Of a DNA stretch of 64,000 nt, positions 60,805-64,000 are shown one piece after another (positions within the stretch are counted from its first letter, which is position 1; the number at the start of each line of letters is the position of its first letter). The position numbers were made by a program, and so were the translations under genes. This DNA is from Sulfurimonas sp. (lineage in GTDB: Bacteria > Campylobacterota > Campylobacteria > Campylobacterales > Sulfurimonadaceae). Location: positions 26,695 through 90,694 of the forward strand of contig JAUZSC010000011.1 in assembly GCA_030949825.1 (NCBI GenBank). The letters run 5' to 3'. A model generated the notes under the pieces. The model did not search any database. It saw nothing but the letters and a program-made list of their open reading frames with translations, and was not told where the DNA came from.

Positions 60805-62148
60805 TTAACTCACAAACTTATGAGATAAAGTGTAGAAATTATGTTTTATACTTGGTTGTGGAAGTGGGTATAGAGTTAAGTAATTATATAATTTACTCCA
60901 ACTCATACTTTTCTTCTGGCTTCTACGATTTAACCATTTATGAACCATTTTTAAAGCTAAAGAGTAATACCTTTTAATAGATGGGAAGTTTCCACTTACT
61001 CCATAGTATTGAAAGTGTCCTCTTAGTTTAGCTTGTAGTATTTTCCACCACTCTTTTGTAGGGACTAAGTTTCTTATCTGTTTTAACCAAATATTCAACT
61101 CTTTTATTTTAGCTCTAAATTTCTTCATTGCTGTTTTTCGCCCTACTTTAAAGTATCCTTTTCTTGTTTTATCACTAAAGTGAGTAAAACCTAAAAAGTC
61201 AAATGTATTGGCTTTACGATTTTGATTTTGAGAGTTACCTCTTTCAAATCTACCAAACGAGAAGACTCTTGTTTTATCAGGATGTAGCGTTAATCCATAT
61301 TTGTTAAATCGTTTGTATAGTGCTGATACTATTTTATTAGCATCATCTTTATATTGAACTAAGCATACGAAATCATCGGCGTAGCGAACAAGTTCGCAGT
61401 ATCCTCTGATATGTGTTTTTACCTCTTTTTCAAACCAAGTATCTAAAACATAGTGCAAAAATATATTAGCTAATAGTGGACTTAAGATACTTCCTTGAGG
61501 AGTACCTACATCTGTTTTAATAAGTAGATTATCATCAATATATCCTGCTTTTAGAAATCTCTTTATTAGAAATATCAAACTACTGTCTTTTATTCTAATA
61601 TTTAGGAACTCTATCAACATATTGTGGTTTACATTATCAAAGAAACCTTTGATGTCTGCTTCTACAATATGATTTACAGGTTTACTCATAATAGTTGTAT
61701 CTATTTGGTTAAGTGCTTGATGTGTATTTCTTTTTGGTCTAAAACCATAAGAGCAATCTAAAAAGTCCATCTCATAGATACTTTGCAATATTTGTGATAT
61801 ACCACTCTCTACTATCTTATTTTCAATAGTTGAAATTCCTAAGGGTCTTGTTTCACCATTCCCTTTAGGGATATACACTCTTTTTGCAGGAAGTGGTCTA
61901 AAAGATTTATTTTTCAATCTTTGCACTAGCTTTCTCAGATTTTCATCCAAATTACTATTATAATCTTGCCAGCTTACTTTATCTATTCCTACTGCCTTGT
62001 TTCTAGCAAGGTTGTTGTAGCAATCTTTTAGGAACTCTACATTTAGATGATGAGCTAAGCTCTCAAACTGAAATGTTTTATTCTCTTTCGCACACTTTGA
62101 TAGAGAAGATAATTTATACAAAGTGTTATTCAACTCCGAGTTTGACAT
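60805..62148 (-). CDS. ltrA: Group II intron reverse transcriptase/maturase, intact copy
   Basis: 447 residues. Reverse-transcriptase blocks: ARNKAVGIDKVSWQDY, AKRVYIPKGNGETRPLGIST, YGFRPKRNTHQAL, VEADIKGFFDNVNHN, VGTPQGSILSPLLANIFLH and the catalytic YADD at 256-259. These are followed by the thumb and maturase domain X (LRGHFQYYGVSGNFPSIKRY, WLNRRSQKK). There is no C-terminal HNH endonuclease, so mobility would use nicks or replication forks. A strong AAGGAGGT precedes the start. It differs from copy 1 by three residues and is the only unbroken maturase here, so it could serve copy 1 in trans. Confidence 0.96.
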   Translation of the reverse strand: MSNSELNNTLYKLSSLSKCAKENKTFQFESLAHHLNVEFLKDCYNNLARNKAVGIDKVSWQDYNSNLDENLRKLVQRLKNKSFRPLPAKRVYIPKGNGETRPLGISTIENKIVESGISQILQSIYEMDFLDCSYGFRPKRNTHQALNQIDTTIMSKPVNHIVEADIKGFFDNVNHNMLIEFLNIRIKDSSLIFLIKRFLKAGYIDDNLLIKTDVGTPQGSILSPLLANIFLHYVLDTWFEKEVKTHIRGYCELVRYADDFVCLVQYKDDANKIVSALYKRFNKYGLTLHPDKTRVFSFGRFERGNSQNQNRKANTFDFLGFTHFSDKTRKGYFKVGRKTAMKKFRAKIKELNIWLKQIRNLVPTKEWWKILQAKLRGHFQYYGVSGNFPSIKRYYSLALKMVHKWLNRRSQKKSMSWSKLYNYLTLYPLPQPSIKHNFYTLSHKFVS

Positions 62149-62418
62149 TGTTAAGTTACCTCCTTACATTAAATTGTTAATCCCTTCGAGTGGTTTATTT
62201 CAACCTCAATAGGCATTACCCTATTTACACCTCTACTATGGATTAATCCGACTGCCTTGTGAAATTACACCCTAACCTCTTCGGCTCTAGGCATAACATT
62301 CAGAAATCACAAGGCTCTCCCAAGTTCCAAAACAATCAATTCATCTACCCGCTACGGACTTAGACCCCGACACCTCTTGTATAAGCTTATGATATAAATC
62401 TTAATAAGGAACAAGACA

Positions 62419-62882
62419 ATGAGATATAGTAAAGCATACAAAGAAAAAGCAGTAAAAAAAGTGTTGGAAATGAGAGACACCCAAACTATGGGAACAATAG
62501 CAAAAGGCTTAAATATCTCAAAAGCCACCCTGCACATATGGCTAAAAAATACTAAGGATACTCAAACAACAGATGGAGTGATAACACTTTCTGATAAGCT
62601 CCAAATCCTAAAGAAAGCTACAGCATGAACGATGAAGCACTCAGTGCTTACTGCAGAGAGAAAGGTCTATTTAAACATCAACTCCAAGAGTGGGAGAAGG
62701 ACTTCCTTAAAGCCCATAAACCTGAAGACTCTACCGCTAAGAAAGCCCTAGAGGAGGAGAGAAGTAAGAGTAAAGCCTTAGCCAAGGAGTTGCGACGAAA
62801 GGAAAAGGCTCTAGCAGAGAACAGCAACACTCTTAGTATTGCAAAAAAGTTTCAAGCACTGTTGGAGGGAGAGGAAGTATGA
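62419..62882 (+). pseudogene. IS3-family transposase OrfA, split by a frameshift
   Basis: Helix-turn-helix DNA-binding subunit. The first part (RYSKAYKEKAVKKVLEMRD, KGLNISKATLHIWLKNTK) ends at 62628. The second, from 62625, continues the same family pattern (ALSAYCREKGLFKHQLQEWE) with a leucine-zipper-like tail (LRRKEKALAENSNTLSIAKK). In relatives these are one protein, so a one-base loss near 62620 is likely. The TGA overlaps the orfB ATG. Confidence 0.75.
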
Positions 62883-63946
62883 TACCTCTAGCAGTGCGAA
62901 AAGATATCTTAATCCTTGTTACACAAGCACATACAGATGGAGCACCTTTTTATAAAATAGCCCCTATCGTAGGATGTTGCACGAGAACACTCAAAAGATG
63001 GCAAGCTAATGAGCAGGATAAGCAGAACCCAGCGAATAAACTTCGAACCAACTAACAAACTCTCTCAAGAGGAGAGAGAGCAGCTGATAAGCGTTGCTAA
63101 CAATGAGAGCTATAAAAACCTATCCTCGCATCAAATAGTGCCTAAGCTTGCAGACAAAGGAATTTACCTTGCATCTGAATCAACATTTTACAGAGTACTC
63201 AAAGAGCATAAGCAACTGACCCATAGACATAAACAAAAGAAGGGAGTAGACATAAGCCAACTCCTTTGGTAGCCTCAGAGCCTAATCAAATCTACAGTTG
63301 GGATATTACTTATCTACCAACAACAGTGCAAGGTGTATTTTATTACCTTTACCTCTTTATGGATATATATAGTCGCAAGATAGTCGGATGGCAAATCTAT
63401 ACCAAACAGAGCAGCGAGTTGGCTTCTGAAGTTATTAAAGATATAGCTATTAATGAAAACATCAAAGTAGATACAGTAACACTGCACTCAGACAATGGCT
63501 CCCCTATGAAAGGAGCTACATTTTTAACAACACTTCAAAAGCTAGGCATTATGCCCACCTTTAGTAGACCTAGCGTGAGTAACGATAATCCTTACTCAGA
63601 GTCCATGTTTAAAACACTCAAATATACACCCTCCTATCCTAGTAAGCCATTTGATAGTGTAGTTGAGGCAAGAATATGGTGTGAAACATTTGTGACTTGG
63701 TATAACCATCAACACTGTCATAGTAGTATTGGGTTTGTCACACCAGTTCAAAGACACTTGCTTCAAGATAAGGAGATTTTAGAGAAAAGACATCGAGTAT
63801 ATGAGAAGGCTAAAGCAGCCAACCCTCATGAGATGGGTGGTAGTACTCGTAACTGGTATTTCACAAAAGAAGTACATTTAAACCCCAATAAAGCAAAGGT
63901 AAACAATATAGCTGATAAAGTTTCAGCTGAAAGACATTCGGGTTAG
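62879..63946 (+). pseudogene. IS3-family transposase OrfB (DDE integrase), two frameshifts
   Basis: Catalyses IS transposition. An N-terminal helical domain (AVRKDILILVTQAHTDGAPF, CTRTLKRWQANEQD) is followed by LSQEEREQLISVANNESYKN and the rve core: first Asp in IYSWDITYLPT, second in LHSDNGSPMKGATF, Glu in NPYSESMFKTLKY. The end is HEMGGSTRNWYF. Frames shift near 63025 and 63255. If real these inactivate the IS, but they may be read errors. Confidence 0.82.
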
Positions 63947-64000
63947 ACAAAGGTGGTACTTTCTAGATACTTAATTTGGACAACTAGACTGACATCTACC

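Larger units (their letters stand above)
60697..62345 (-). mobile_element. Group II intron, copy 2, 5' part missing next to an IS element
   Basis: Same element as 7792-9615 shifted by 52905-52906 bases. It keeps the 3' end (CTACTCTAC at 60697), domains V and VI and the complete protein gene. The sequence matches copy 1 up to 62345 (matching 9439), then changes abruptly into the IS element, so ~176 bases of the 5' end are not adjacent. It interrupts the imelysin-like gene at the same type of site: ATGA|AA inferred from the 3' exon AATTTATT. Confidence 0.93.
62346..64000 (+). mobile_element. IS3-family insertion sequence, right end at or beyond window edge
   Basis: Begins where intron copy 2 stops matching copy 1. 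It carries orfA and orfB of an IS3-family transposase. Inverted ends could not be matched clearly: the right side reads ...GACAACTAGACTGACATCTACC at the window edge, while the left side reads TACCCGCTACGG. The element may therefore be incomplete on the left, or its right end may lie outside. Confidence 0.8.

Noticed and set aside
62346..64000. Defined terminal inverted repeats for the IS3 element
   Set aside because: The left TACCCGCTACGG and right GACATCTACC sequences do not pair convincingly. CATCTACC at both sides (62342 and 63993) may be chance because its first half belongs to the intron.

Overview
The window is a piece of a low-GC chromosome from a Campylobacterota (epsilonproteobacterial) bacterium, most likely a Sulfurimonas-like organism. 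The main evidence is the fused IspDF enzyme, the futalosine-pathway enzyme MqnE, a PglB-type oligosaccharyltransferase and small lineage-typical accessory proteins. The genus is an inference. No rRNA, tRNA or CRISPR array was seen.

Layout. 1-13.8 kb (minus strand) is a surface-glycan operon for a nonulosonic (legionaminic-type) acid: a fucose-synthase-type epimerase/reductase, UDP-GlcNAc 4,6-dehydratase, LegC-type aminotransferase, NeuD-type acetyltransferase, N-formyltransferase, two NeuB-type synthases and a glycosyltransferase. It has been invaded by accessory genes: two RhuM-family proteins with different C-terminal effectors (Fic and PLD-like), two AlbA_2 regulators, a group II intron, a NeuC remnant and a 221-bp tandem duplication. 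13.8-20 kb holds two tiny membrane ORFs, a REP-like palindrome, pgi, a HEPN/MNT fusion, an OmpA/MotB protein with a ComEA-MotA fusion, a periplasmic ATP-dependent DNA ligase, a broken AbiE toxin-antitoxin pair and galU. 20-28.4 kb holds pglB, a glycosyltransferase, mqnE and a tight SAM-linked cluster (AI-2-kinase-like gene, class II aldolase, metK, LsrG-like gene). 28.5-47 kb is mostly housekeeping: glnD, glmS, mrp, thiC, ispDF, an orphan regulator overlapping an ATP-sulfurylase-like gene, pgpA, a molybdoenzyme-accessory cluster, an MscS channel and gdhA. 47-60.7 kb holds a rhodanese, a chemoreceptor, an RND pump, a ParE-type pair, a phosphatase/kinase plus cytosolic trypsin-like protease cluster, and an imelysin/di-haem peroxidase pair. 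60.7-64 kb holds a second intron copy, cut by an IS3-family element that runs to the window edge.

The most interesting signal is the intron pair. In both copies the 3' boundary falls just after the start codon of the interrupted gene. Splicing would restore ATG-AAA, while the unspliced intron carries its own Shine-Dalgarno and AUG in domain VI, in frame with the downstream gene.

Caution: about 30 single-base frameshifts, mostly in homopolymer runs, break otherwise conserved genes including glnD and mqnE. This pattern fits uncorrected long-read error better than gene decay, so 'pseudogene' here means broken as written.
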